DNA from: Moraxella lacunata
GTDB lineage: Bacteria; Pseudomonadota; Gammaproteobacteria; Pseudomonadales; Moraxellaceae
Assembly (NCBI RefSeq): GCF_900453205.1
Contig: NZ_UGQU01000001.1
Span: 744,001 to 808,000 of the forward strand
Direction of reading: 5' to 3'
DNA length: 64,000 nt
In this document: in pieces, positions 46,110-55,022 of the stretch
How the letters are laid out: the number at the start of each line of letters is the position of its first letter
Position numbering within the stretch: position 1 is the first letter of the stretch
Translations under genes and position numbers: made by a program
The notes under the pieces: model-generated
What the model was told of the DNA's origin: nothing
Database searches by the model: none
The model's input: the letters and a program-made list of their open reading frames with translations, nothing else

Positions 46110-47372
46110 TTACGGCACGACTTGTGAGATTTCCAAATTGACCGTATTTTGTCCTTTTTGTAATATCACAGGGTTTGCCATCAAGTCGCCTGATTCGCTG
46201 ACCGCCCCGCCACTGTGGCTGATACGAGCATTGACCGCAAGGCTAACCCCTGCTTCACGCCCTGCCGTCAAGGTACGCTCGGGCATCATCGCGTCCAAAT
46301 CACTAAGCGACACCGTTACCCCCTGCACCAACTCACGCACCGATAAGCGTTTGACCGCATAAGGAGCACCGCCTGCCACGTCCGAGATAGAGACGAACAG
46401 CACGGCATTCTCATCGATTTGGGGGAGCAGACTGCTTGCCACACTCACATGGACATTGACCCCTGCCATCGCTTTGGCTTCTTGGGCGTGAATGGTCGCC
46501 ATCAGCTCATCTAGGCTTGCCAATGCCGACTGCCTGTCCGCACCACCCTTGCTGGTGATGCTTTCACGCAGTTTGGCAACCCATGCCTTTGCCATCGTAA
46601 AGTTATTGGCACGCATCTCGCCCATCGCCATCATCATCATCGCCCCTTCATGCTCTGGGGTGTTTGAGAGTATGCCACGCAGGACATCACGAGCGGTCGC
46701 ATCTAGCACGCCATTATTGGCAAAAAAGCTGGTCTGAGCATAAGTAATGGCAATCTCATCATTGCTCTGGTCAAGACGATAAGCACGAGCCAAGGCTTCT
46801 AGGGCTTGGGGCGTGGCTTCTAGTGCCATGAACAGCTCGGACAGTCGCATCCAGCGGTTGGGGTCATGGGCGTGATGATGAACGTTGGTCTGCATGGCAC
46901 TGATGAGTGCGGTGCTATCGGCGGTCGCCCACTCGGGGGGCGTGTCTATCTTGCCCGTTAGCAAATCGTCCGCCACTTGTCCCACGCTGTCTTGGGCTTG
47001 CCACAGCTTAAACACAGACGTGCGGTCGGCAGTCGTCAGATAAGCAAGCCCTGCCAGCACAGGTATCCACACCATGACAATGGCACGGCTTTTGATACCC
47101 ACAGGAGCATAGGTCTCGGCATGGGTTTGGGCATCTAGCAGTTGGCGTTTGAGCTCAATCTCGCCTGCTTGAAAGGTTGCTTCGTCTATCCGCCCTGCTT
47201 CTTTGTCCGCTTGTAGCTCGGCAATCCGCTCGCCAAACACCGCCACATTGACCGCCATAAGCTGATTATCCACCGCCTTGTGTCCTTTAAGCCACGGATA
47301 AATCACCACCAACGCCAATACCACGCACAGCAGTACGGCTAAACTAAAAAACAAGAACAGCGTGGGGGTCAT
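46110..47372 (-). CDS. ccmI: Cytochrome c maturation protein CcmI (CycH-like)
   Basis: A 420-aa inner-membrane protein. Two helices (residues 5-25 and about 94-112) flank a cytoplasmic loop with coiled-coil character (RIAELQADKEAGRIDEATFQAGEIELKRQLL). A periplasmic TPR-like domain (WMRLSELFMALEATPQALEALARAYRLD) binds apocytochrome c and delivers it to CcmFH. The C-terminal beta-rich domain (PYAVKRLSVRELVQGVTVSLSDLDAMMPERTL) fits. Its ATG overlaps the ccmH stop (ATGA). It is the last gene of ccmF-ccmG-ccmH-ccmI. Confidence 0.9.
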   Translation of the reverse strand: MTPTLFLFFSLAVLLCVVLALVVIYPWLKGHKAVDNQLMAVNVAVFGERIAELQADKEAGRIDEATFQAGEIELKRQLLDAQTHAETYAPVGIKSRAIVMVWIPVLAGLAYLTTADRTSVFKLWQAQDSVGQVADDLLTGKIDTPPEWATADSTALISAMQTNVHHHAHDPNRWMRLSELFMALEATPQALEALARAYRLDQSNDEIAITYAQTSFFANNGVLDATARDVLRGILSNTPEHEGAMMMMAMGEMRANNFTMAKAWVAKLRESITSKGGADRQSALASLDELMATIHAQEAKAMAGVNVHVSVASSLLPQIDENAVLFVSISDVAGGAPYAVKRLSVRELVQGVTVSLSDLDAMMPERTLTAGREAGVSLAVNARISHSGGAVSESGDLMANPVILQKGQNTVNLEISQVVP

Positions 47373-47938
47373 GGCGCATCCTTATCGGTTTGGGTGTGGG
47401 AATTTTGGGAATTTTGAGCATTAGAATGTTGGGCTTGCTCTGATTTGGGGCTTTGATGTTTGGCTAAAATCTGAGCAACTCGCTCTTCTTCGGCTTTGGA
47501 TAAGGCATTGACTTCATCGACCGCCACCGTCCGCCCTTTTTTGGCTTTATAAACCCAGCCTAAGATAAACACCACCAACAAAATGGGCGGAAAAAACCAC
47601 AAAATCCACGTGGACGGACGTACAGGCGGTTTATAACTGATAAAATCACCATAGCTATCAAACATAAACTGACGAATCTCGGCATCACTCCTGCCGTCCT
47701 GTATCATCTGATAGGTTTGGTTTTTTAAATCCACCGCAATCGGAGCGTCCGACCCTGCTAGGTTTTGGTTTTGGCATTTGGGGCAACGTAACTCTTCGAT
47801 GAGTGCCTTATAACGAGCTTCGTCTTCGGCACTTTTAAATTCATAAATCTCAATCGCCCCAAAACTTGCCGTACTTATCATCAAAGTTCCGACCAACGCC
47901 AATACGGATAAGGTGTGTTTTAAACAAAATTTCATCAT
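47369..47938 (-). CDS. ccmH: Cytochrome c maturation protein CcmH (CcmL-like)
   Basis: A 189-aa protein with a signal peptide, a short periplasmic helical domain with the redox motif LRCPKCQNQNLAGSDAPIA (CxxC), and a membrane helix (STWILWFFPPILLVVFILGWVY). The tail is long, Gln/Ser/Asn-rich and unusual (QSPKSEQAQHSNAQNSQNSHTQ). It keeps apocytochrome cysteines reduced for haem ligation by CcmF. The ATG at 47938 overlaps the ccmG stop. Confidence 0.92.
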   Translation of the reverse strand: MMKFCLKHTLSVLALVGTLMISTASFGAIEIYEFKSAEDEARYKALIEELRCPKCQNQNLAGSDAPIAVDLKNQTYQMIQDGRSDAEIRQFMFDSYGDFISYKPPVRPSTWILWFFPPILLVVFILGWVYKAKKGRTVAVDEVNALSKAEEERVAQILAKHQSPKSEQAQHSNAQNSQNSHTQTDKDAP

Positions 47939-48516
47939 TGGCACGCCTGTGTTCTTTGGGTTTCATCCGCTTGGGGATTGGCTAGGGCGTCCATACATGG
48001 CTTGATACTTGCCGTCCAGTTGCCTTCGTGTATCTCGCCTGTGATGTGCTTATAGACCACGCCATTGCCGTCCACCACGAACGTCTCGGGGGCTCCTGTC
48101 AGTCCTAGACTTAGCCCATATCTACCGTCCAAATCCTGCACCGAGTACAAAAATGGGTCTTTGTATTGGTTCAAATACCCCAACGCATCGGCAAGCTCAT
48201 CTTTGTAGTTCATGCCCACCATTGGCACGCCTTGGGCGTGTAGCTCCATTAAAAAGGGGTGTTCCACCTTACAAGTCGGACACCATGACCCCCACACGTT
48301 CATTAAAAATGGCGTTTTTGGCAAATTGTCATTGGTCATTATCCGATTAGGGTCTGACAATAAGGGCAGGCTAAACGCTGGCAAGGGCTTATTCATGCTT
48401 GTAGTAACCACGATGTCTGTTGGCTTACCCAAACGGTTAAAAAACATCACCATGAGCAAGGCAAAGATGATAAAGGGAATCAAAAAAATCATCATGCGTT
48501 TTTGAGTGCGGTTCAT
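47935..48516 (-). CDS. ccmG: Thiol:disulfide interchange protein CcmG (DsbE)
   Basis: A 193-aa membrane-anchored periplasmic thioredoxin. An N-terminal helix (MIFLIPFIIFALLMVMFF) is followed by the thioredoxin fold with active site WCPTCKVEHPFLMEL. GAPETFVVDGNGVVYKHITG, with the cis-Pro-containing loop, is diagnostic of DsbE. It reduces apocytochrome or CcmH cysteines. The gene overlaps ccmF by 4 bp (ATGA) and ccmH by 4 bp, so the run is translationally coupled. Confidence 0.94.
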   Translation of the reverse strand: MNRTQKRMMIFLIPFIIFALLMVMFFNRLGKPTDIVVTTSMNKPLPAFSLPLLSDPNRIMTNDNLPKTPFLMNVWGSWCPTCKVEHPFLMELHAQGVPMVGMNYKDELADALGYLNQYKDPFLYSVQDLDGRYGLSLGLTGAPETFVVDGNGVVYKHITGEIHEGNWTASIKPCMDALANPQADETQRTQACQ

Positions 48517-50690
48517 GGTGTTATCTCCCCTGCATTGTCATTGGCTTTTGTGGTTTGGCTGTCTTTGTTGTTATCTTTGCTAATGCTTTCATCATCTTTG
48601 ACAACTTTTTCACCATCTTTGATAACCTTTTTGATAACCTTGCCATTATCTTTGCTGTTATTTTTGCCATTGTCTTGATTAACCGTTGTTGGGCTTGGCT
48701 TGCTCTTTGCCAAATCCGCCTTGACTTTTTTCATGCGATAGCGTTTATCAAGCATGGCAATAAACCCACCCAACGCCATGATGATAGAGCCAAGCCACAG
48801 CCAACGCACCATGGGCTTGACGTGCACACGCACCGCCCAAGTGTTGTTATCCACCTTACCGTCTTTGACAATCGGCTCGCCTAGGGCGACATACAGCTCA
48901 TTAAACAGGCTCGCTCGCAGTCCCACTTCGGTCATCGGCATCATCGAGACGACATAGTTTCGCTTTTCAGGATAGAGCGTGGTGATGAGCCTGCCGTCTG
49001 CTTTGACTTGTATGGTCGCCCGTGTGGCATCGTAGTTGGAGCCTTGCACTAGGTCAAAATCTTGTAGATAAAAATCATAACCCTGCACATGCGTGCTATC
49101 ACCCACCGTCATCGCCACGTCTTTTTCTAGGCTTAACGCACTCACGCCTGCCACGCCCAGTGCCGTAACCAGCACACCGATATGGGCGATTTGCATGCCA
49201 TAATAGCTTGGGCTAAGTTTACGCAGTCCATTGGTAAACCCCTTAGCATGGCGAGTCTTATCCTTAATATCAAGCCCGATAAACAGTAGCACCCACGCCG
49301 ACAGGCTTGCCGTGATATAAATGGTATGGTCAAAGGGCGTATTCTCACCCAGTAGGTTTATCATATACCAACCCACCACACTCAGTAGCAAGCTACACAC
49401 TCCTGTCATCATAAGTACTTTTAACATCGGACGGCTGTCGTATTTATACCGCATGGTCGCCCCCACCCCCATAAAGGCAAGTAACACCCATGATAATGGT
49501 ACAAACAACGCATTAAAATACGGCGGGCCCACCGAGACTTGACCGAGTTTAAAGGCATCAGCGATAATCGGATATAGCGTGCCTAGCAGTACTACCAGTG
49601 TCGCCACTAGCAGAATGATGTTATTAATAACCAGTATGGTCTCACGAGATTTTAACTGATAAAAACTCTCCACGGTCAAACGCCAACCACGCAGAGCGAA
49701 CATCAATAAGCCCCCGCCAATGACCACCCCCAAAATCGCCAAAATCGCCATGCCACGGGTCGGGTCAGCAGCGAACGAATGCACAGACGTAATCACGCCC
49801 GAACGCACCAAAAACGTCCCCAAGAGCGACAGAGCAAAACCAAAAATGGCAAGCATAATCGTCCACGCCTTAAATACGCCACGTTTTTCGGTAACGGCAA
49901 GCGAGTGTATGAGAGCAGTACTGGCAAGCCACGGCATCAAGGACGCATTCTCCACAGGGTCCCAAAACCACCAACCACCCCAACCGAGCTCATAATACGC
50001 CCACCACGACCCAATGGCAATCCCTAAGGTCAAAAACACCCACGCCGCCACCGTCCACGGACGAGACCACCGTGTCCACACCGCATCAAGCCGACCCGCC
50101 CACAGGCTCGCCATACAAAAGGCAAACGGCACGGCAAGCCCCACATAACCCATGTATAGCATGGGCGGATGAAAAATAAGTCCGGGGTCTTGGAGTAGTG
50201 GGTTCAAATCCGCCCCGTCCACAGGTAGATTTGGCAGTGTCCGCACAAAGGGATTTGAGGTAAAGGTCAGCATGGCAAGCATCATCACTTGCACCCCACC
50301 AAGCACCGACAGCACTCTGGCTCGCATGTCCAGCGGTAGCCCACGGCTACACACCGCCACGAGCATACACCACGTTGATAGTATCGTCAGCCACAGCAGT
50401 AGCGAGCCTTCATGTCCGCCCCATGTCGCTGATAACTTATAGTACCACGGGAGTAGGCTGTTAGAATGACCTGCCACATACACCAAACTAAAATCGTTGT
50501 ACAAAAACCCTGCCATGAGTGCCACAAAGGACACCAGCATCGCCAAAAACCCTGCCACGGCAAGGCTTGGGGCAAGGCGTTGCCAAGCGGTCTGACGTTT
50601 TATCACGCCCAGTGCAGGCAGGACGGTTTGTAGTATCGCAAGCACCAACGCAAGCAGTAAGGCAAAATACCCCAGTTCGGTGATTAGCAT
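48513..50690 (-). CDS. ccmF: Haem lyase CcmF with an extended low-complexity tail
   Basis: A 725-aa polytopic protein of the CcmF haem-handling family. It has about 14-15 membrane helices and the WWD motif WGGWWFWDPVENASLMPWL near residues 232-250. With CcmH/I it attaches haem to CxxCH motifs. Most CcmF are about 650 residues; here the last 70 or so are Lys/Asp/Asn-rich (KVIKKVIKDGEKVVKD and similar) and appear disordered and cytoplasmic. The rest of the ccm set (ccmABCDE) is not in this window, so the system is split. Confidence 0.94.
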   Translation of the reverse strand: MLITELGYFALLLALVLAILQTVLPALGVIKRQTAWQRLAPSLAVAGFLAMLVSFVALMAGFLYNDFSLVYVAGHSNSLLPWYYKLSATWGGHEGSLLLWLTILSTWCMLVAVCSRGLPLDMRARVLSVLGGVQVMMLAMLTFTSNPFVRTLPNLPVDGADLNPLLQDPGLIFHPPMLYMGYVGLAVPFAFCMASLWAGRLDAVWTRWSRPWTVAAWVFLTLGIAIGSWWAYYELGWGGWWFWDPVENASLMPWLASTALIHSLAVTEKRGVFKAWTIMLAIFGFALSLLGTFLVRSGVITSVHSFAADPTRGMAILAILGVVIGGGLLMFALRGWRLTVESFYQLKSRETILVINNIILLVATLVVLLGTLYPIIADAFKLGQVSVGPPYFNALFVPLSWVLLAFMGVGATMRYKYDSRPMLKVLMMTGVCSLLLSVVGWYMINLLGENTPFDHTIYITASLSAWVLLFIGLDIKDKTRHAKGFTNGLRKLSPSYYGMQIAHIGVLVTALGVAGVSALSLEKDVAMTVGDSTHVQGYDFYLQDFDLVQGSNYDATRATIQVKADGRLITTLYPEKRNYVVSMMPMTEVGLRASLFNELYVALGEPIVKDGKVDNNTWAVRVHVKPMVRWLWLGSIIMALGGFIAMLDKRYRMKKVKADLAKSKPSPTTVNQDNGKNNSKDNGKVIKKVIKDGEKVVKDDESISKDNNKDSQTTKANDNAGEITP

Positions 50691-51108
50691 AAAGACATTC
50701 TCATCAAGTTAGCGACGGCTATTTGGGTTTTGTTTTTATTAATTTTTAAAAATAAAATTGATAAAAATTTGTTTAAAAATGAATTTTAAAATAAATCATC
50801 ATATTAATGATGTTTAAAATTTATAAGATAATTTTTTAAAAAATAAATTCAAACATTTGAATTTTATAAATAGATAACTGGCAGAGTGCATGCCATGCAC
50901 CATGGTATTGTTAAATAAAGATAGATTTTAAGGTTTTCCGTTCGGACTGAGCTTGTCGAAGTCTAGGAAAACCGTTATGGTTCGACAAGCTCACCACGAA
51001 CGGCTTTCTAGAAAAGTATACTCAATTAACAATACCTGCACCATTAATGCCATAACCATCAAGTGTGGCAATAATTTATTTTAAATTTAAAATAAGTATT
51101 CAAGCCAC
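50691..51108 (-). other. Gap upstream of ccmF
   Basis: AT-rich spacer holding the ccmF promoter region (50691-50870), remains of a GTGCATGCCATGCACC palindrome (50886-50901), and the 133-bp element at 50904-51036. I see no gene. Confidence 0.55.
50904..51036. mobile_element. 133-bp miniature element (MITE), second copy
   Basis: The sequence is identical to the element at 26256-26388, including the GGTATTGTTAA/TTAACAATACC ends. Flanking 8-bp direct repeats TGCACCAT (50896-50903 and 51037-51044) mark a recent insertion. It landed in a GTGCATGCCATGCACC palindrome. Confidence 0.92.
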
Positions 51109-52419
51109 TCAAAAAAACACCGCAATCAAATGTAGCCACCCTGCCAACAGCCCCGTTATCGCCCCCAAAATCACAAGTGTCATCTCATCTTCTTTAAAGG
51201 CAGGTCTTAGCAGGTTTTGAAATTCATGGGGCGAGAGTTCTCGAATGCGAGATTCAAACAGCCCAAAGATTTTGCTTGCCCGAGATGTGTTAAGTTTGGG
51301 GTCTCTAATGGGTATCATCGTTGCATCAATGGATTTGTCAATAATGGTGTCTTTAAAGGCACTTAGCTCTTTGTTGTCCATACCCACTTTTAAAATCGAT
51401 TTGACCACAGGCGACTCTAACAGCTCATACAAGTGCGATTTCATGAGTTCACGGGTTTTTGCCGAGCGAGTGCCGTACATCATCTCGCTCATGATGTTCT
51501 CTAAGGTAACCAGCTCATTTACGACAATCTCAGCAAACACGCTGGACACTTCATCTTGGCGTTTCATAAAACCGCCCTGCCAGTCATAAACATGAAAATG
51601 GGGCAACATGGGCTTAACCCGACCATTGTCATAGCGGAACAGACGGATAAAGGGGACTTTTTTGGGCTCGACAGGGTTAAATACCATCCAAATGGCAATC
51701 CAGTTGGTTAATGCTCCCCAAATCGCCGCAAAAAACGGCACTGTCCAATGCTGTGGCACAAAATAAAAAATCCCCATCTGAATAATCCCAAAACCAAAGC
51801 CAATCACGGCACTGATTTTCCAGATGAAGTTAATCTCTTTTTTACCCACTCGCAAAAACATGTCTACCATGAGTTTACGGTCGCTCTCCATGCGTTTAAC
51901 AATCATCGCCCGCATGTCCACCAGCTCCTCGACATTGGCGGTCAGGTCAATGACTAAGGACTTCATCACCGCTGGCATCTCACTGTGAGCATGAGCATAA
52001 ATCCGCCGTCTGATGGCATAGGGCGTGTGCGTCCACAGAGCGTAGTAGCGTTCGAGCATAATCTCATCAATGAGACTCTCTAAATTCTTATCCACCGTCT
52101 CGGTGATGAACTGTGCCATCTCCTCAGGCTCCATCGCCTGCAAAAACTCATCGATGTTACCAAGTTTGGATAACGTTTGGTCAACGATGACCCCTGAGAT
52201 TTTGCCTGCTTTGGCAGGGACAATGCCTTGCCAGCCTAAACCCTGCAAGCCCCACGGCATACCACGCACACGAATACCCCAAAACTTAATGGGGTGAAAT
52301 AACATCTCTAACGCCATCCACACATGAGCCCACGTTACAAAAGCCGTAACGGGCGGAATGGTAAGCATGGCGATAAATTCGGGGTGTTCAGCTAGGGCTT
52401 GCCAGATGGAATTGAACAT
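51109..52419 (-). CDS. DUF445-family membrane protein
   Basis: A 436-aa protein of the DUF445 family (YjiN/YheB-like). It has a membrane helix near the N-terminus (HPEFIAMLTIPPVTAFVTWAHVWMALEMLF), a long soluble helical middle, two central helices (KISAVIGFGFGIIQMGIFYF and VPFFAAIWGALTNWIAIWMVF) and a C-terminal one. The motif GALTNWIAIWMVFNP is typical. Function is unknown. It appears monocistronic, with an AT-rich gap on both sides. Confidence 0.8.
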   Translation of the reverse strand: MFNSIWQALAEHPEFIAMLTIPPVTAFVTWAHVWMALEMLFHPIKFWGIRVRGMPWGLQGLGWQGIVPAKAGKISGVIVDQTLSKLGNIDEFLQAMEPEEMAQFITETVDKNLESLIDEIMLERYYALWTHTPYAIRRRIYAHAHSEMPAVMKSLVIDLTANVEELVDMRAMIVKRMESDRKLMVDMFLRVGKKEINFIWKISAVIGFGFGIIQMGIFYFVPQHWTVPFFAAIWGALTNWIAIWMVFNPVEPKKVPFIRLFRYDNGRVKPMLPHFHVYDWQGGFMKRQDEVSSVFAEIVVNELVTLENIMSEMMYGTRSAKTRELMKSHLYELLESPVVKSILKVGMDNKELSAFKDTIIDKSIDATMIPIRDPKLNTSRASKIFGLFESRIRELSPHEFQNLLRPAFKEDEMTLVILGAITGLLAGWLHLIAVFF

Positions 52420-53119
52420 AAATCATCACTTGTTGGGGGTTTGGCAATGGGCTAGGCGATTGGCTAATTGACAAAATCAAAATTTAACAAAAAAACAAAA
52501 GGATAAAAATAAAACGGCTAATTCTACCACAGTTTTGTCTATTTTGCCAAAATCAATCCTTTAAATATTTGCCTAGCCGTTGCCTTGGATAAATATTTAA
52601 AAACGGTAAATATCATGTTTGCCGTTCTTATTTTATCCACAGGGTGGTCATCATGTCATGAGCGTGAAACATGATTGTCATATTGAAAGATTTGGCAAAA
52701 ATTTATGATGTAAGTTATTGATTTTAAATAGAAAAAATTTGATAAAAAACTGTATAAATTTTATCCAATCAACTGCCGTTGCCGATTAATCATGGCGTAA
52801 CGCCCTAAATTTTAAAGTTATCCACAGGCTTATCCACAGATTTTGGGGAAAAGTAGGGAAAAGATGGAGAGATGGTAGGAAATTTTTAAAAATATAATAA
52901 AAATCAGAAGGTTGTGATGATGTTTTTGGATGCAAAACAATTGTTTTGATTTTAAATGAGATTTGTTCTTGGCGATGTTTCACGGCTTTACGATGGGTTA
53001 AAATGATGATGGGTGAAAAGTAGCGAACAAATCACAACAAAACAAACAACAAATAAAAAGCAGGAGTGTGCTACAATAATTTGATAAACATCATCTACTA
53101 AACCATTAAAGGAAAAATT
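52420..53119 (+). other. 700-bp gap with perfect DnaA boxes
   Basis: Perfect TTATCCACA boxes lie at 52633-52641, 52818-52826 and 52830-52838, all in the same orientation, the last two 3 bp apart. Imperfect boxes appear near 52760 (TTATCCAAT) and on the minus strand near 52586. The surroundings are AT-rich. I see no gene. Candidate roles are an origin-like site or a DnaA-titration site. Confidence 0.5.
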
Positions 53120-53695
53120 ATGTCTTACGTCAAACCTGCCAAATCCTTGCTTGTTGGTGTCATCGCCTTGTCCGCCCTGAGTGCTTGTACTGCCACGCCC
53201 ACGTCCACAAACGGCACGGCACCGACAACCGTCAGCCAAATTCGCCTTGATGACTATCTGGGTAAATGGTATGAAATCGGACGCTTGCCCATGTCATTTC
53301 AGGACAAATGCACCCATAACGTCACCGCCACATACAGCCTAAAAGACAACGGCAAAATCAACGTCCTAAACGCCTGTGCCACCAAAGACGGCATGACATC
53401 GGTCAATGGCGAAGCGTACGCCACTGATGAGACTAATGCCAAACTGCGAGTGAGCTTTTTGCCCAGTTTTCTAAAAAAATTACCCATCGGCAAAGCCAAT
53501 TATTGGGTGCTGGCAAGCGACCAAGACACAAGCGGACGCTACACATCCGCCCTAGTCGGTACGCCCAACCATAAATATCTGTGGGTACTGTCTCGCACGC
53601 CCACGCTGGACGATGCCACTTATGAGCGGTATCTGGGCATTGCCAAGCAAAACGGCTATGAGCTTAGTAAGTTTACCAAAACGCCACAGAAATAA
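53120..53695 (+). CDS. Outer-membrane lipocalin (Blc-like)
   Basis: A 191-aa lipocalin. The signal peptide ends in a lipobox (LSALSAC), so it is a lipoprotein. The lipocalin motif 1 is LGKWYEIGRLP, and the beta-barrel stretches (NVTATYSLKDNGKINVLNAC, ANYWVLASD, YLWVLSRTP) match bacterial lipocalins. Such proteins bind lipids or membrane-derived hydrophobic ligands in the outer membrane. A Thr-rich linker follows the lipid-anchored Cys. AAAGGAAAA precedes the ATG. Confidence 0.92.
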   Translation: MSYVKPAKSLLVGVIALSALSACTATPTSTNGTAPTTVSQIRLDDYLGKWYEIGRLPMSFQDKCTHNVTATYSLKDNGKINVLNACATKDGMTSVNGEAYATDETNAKLRVSFLPSFLKKLPIGKANYWVLASDQDTSGRYTSALVGTPNHKYLWVLSRTPTLDDATYERYLGIAKQNGYELSKFTKTPQK

Positions 53696-53769
53696 GATGA
53701 TTAAAAAAAGAAGGTTTTGTTGGTTTTTAATATACCCAAGAAACTTTAAAACTGCTACAAATGCAATGA

Positions 53770-53860
53770 TGTTTGGGTGTAGGGGCGTGCTGTACACGCT
53801 TATAAAACTGATAGCATTAAAAGACGTGCAGAGCCAGTCTCTACAAACCTGTGATAAGTA
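53770..53860. repeat. Short GTAGGGGCGTGCTGTACACGC repeat-like sequence
   Basis: TGTAGGGGCGTGCTGTACACGC followed by AAAAGACGTGCAGAGCCAGTCTCTACAAA resembles the GTAGGGGC / GCCCCTAC repeats elsewhere in the window, but is only loosely related. Confidence 0.3.
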
Positions 53861-53929
53861 TCAAATTTGTTAGATGTATTCTTTGAGCGTCTTTTTAAAC
53901 ATCTTTATCAAGCACCATTAAGAAACCCC

Positions 53930-54904
53930 ATGCACCACGTTTTTGGACATACATCCCCCGACACGGACGCTTTTGTCTCGGCATTTGCGTTTGCCCATTG
54001 GCTAAATACCCAAGGCGTATCAGCACAGGCATACCGTCTGGGCGAGCCGAACCTTGAAACGGCATTTGTGCTTGCCCGTTGGTTTGAGCATTATCCTAAT
54101 GATGAGTTGCCCGCCAAGCTCCTGCCGTATCTAGACCCGAATCGCCCGACCGACATTGTGGGACAGGGCGATAAAGTGGCATTGACCGACCATAACGAAC
54201 CTGCCCAGTCCATCAAGGGCTTGACGGAGTTTGATATCCGCTACGTCATCGACCATCATAAGCTCGGACTGACCACGCCCACCCCTGCTTATGTGCGTAT
54301 CCATCCTGTGGGCTGTACTTGCACCATTTTGTATGAGATGTTTACCCAAAAGGGCGTGGACATCACGGAAAGCATGGCGTGGCTCATGCTCTGTGCCATC
54401 ATCTCGGATACGCTAAATCTTAGCAGTCCCACGACGACCGATGATGACCGTCTCGTGGTGCAAAAGCTCTGTGAGCTGTGTCAGATGAGCGTGGCGGATA
54501 AGGGCGGGCTGGCAGATGAGATGTTTTCTGCCAAAAGTGAGGTCAATCATCTGTCCGCCCGTGATATTTTGCTGATGGATTATAAAAGCTATGAGTTTGG
54601 GGCGACGAGGTGGGGCATTGCAGGGATTGAGACGGTTGCCCCCAGTCAGATATTTGCCAGAATCGATGAGCTAACAGCCACCGCCAAACTCATTCAGGCA
54701 GAAAAAGGCGTGGATTATCTGATGATTGCGGTGGTGGACATCAAGGAGCAAATGGGCTATGCACTCGCCCATGACCCTGCCCAAAATGTGATTATCTCCA
54801 AGGCATTCGGGGTGAACTGTGATGATAAGGTCTTTACCTTGGCAGGCGTGGTCAGCCGTAAAAAGCAAATCGTCCCTGCCTTGGAGCGGTATTATCAGTT
54901 GTAG
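53930..54904 (+). CDS. ppaC: Manganese-dependent inorganic pyrophosphatase
   Basis: A 324-aa family II (DHH/DHHA2) pyrophosphatase, which hydrolyses pyrophosphate using Mn. Metal ligands lie in FGHTSPDTDAFVSAFAFAHWL near the start, LTDHNEPAQS, and the DHH-type motif VIDHHKLG. The C-terminal DHHA2 domain carries the conserved SRKKQIVPALE. Family II enzymes replace or supplement the common family I Ppa. The ATG at 53930 (MHHVFGHTSPDTDA) matches the family start; a longer frame upstream is unlikely. Confidence 0.94.
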   Translation: MHHVFGHTSPDTDAFVSAFAFAHWLNTQGVSAQAYRLGEPNLETAFVLARWFEHYPNDELPAKLLPYLDPNRPTDIVGQGDKVALTDHNEPAQSIKGLTEFDIRYVIDHHKLGLTTPTPAYVRIHPVGCTCTILYEMFTQKGVDITESMAWLMLCAIISDTLNLSSPTTTDDDRLVVQKLCELCQMSVADKGGLADEMFSAKSEVNHLSARDILLMDYKSYEFGATRWGIAGIETVAPSQIFARIDELTATAKLIQAEKGVDYLMIAVVDIKEQMGYALAHDPAQNVIISKAFGVNCDDKVFTLAGVVSRKKQIVPALERYYQL

Positions 54905-54969
54905 GTTTAAGCGTGTTTGTTCTCGTCTGTCATGGATTGATGTCTGATTTATATGTCTGATAAATAGCC

Positions 54970-55008
54970 ACAAAAAAGACCTGATGTAACTCAGGTCTTT
55001 TGTTTTAA
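54970..55008. terminator. Bidirectional terminator between ppaC and the His-rich lipoprotein gene
   Basis: AAAAGACCTGA/TCAGGTCTTTT around TGTAAC with A and T runs on both sides, between convergent genes. Confidence 0.85.
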
Positions 55009-55022
55009 ACACCTTAACGGTT

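Noticed and set aside
52420-53119. Calling this gap oriC
   Set aside because: DnaA boxes are clear but there is no dnaA, dnaN, rpmH, gidA or similar gene beside it; kept only as a finding.
53702-53873. Short plus-strand frame between the lipocalin and ppaC genes
   Set aside because: Composed of repeat-like sequence and the ppaC leader, with no ribosome site or family features.
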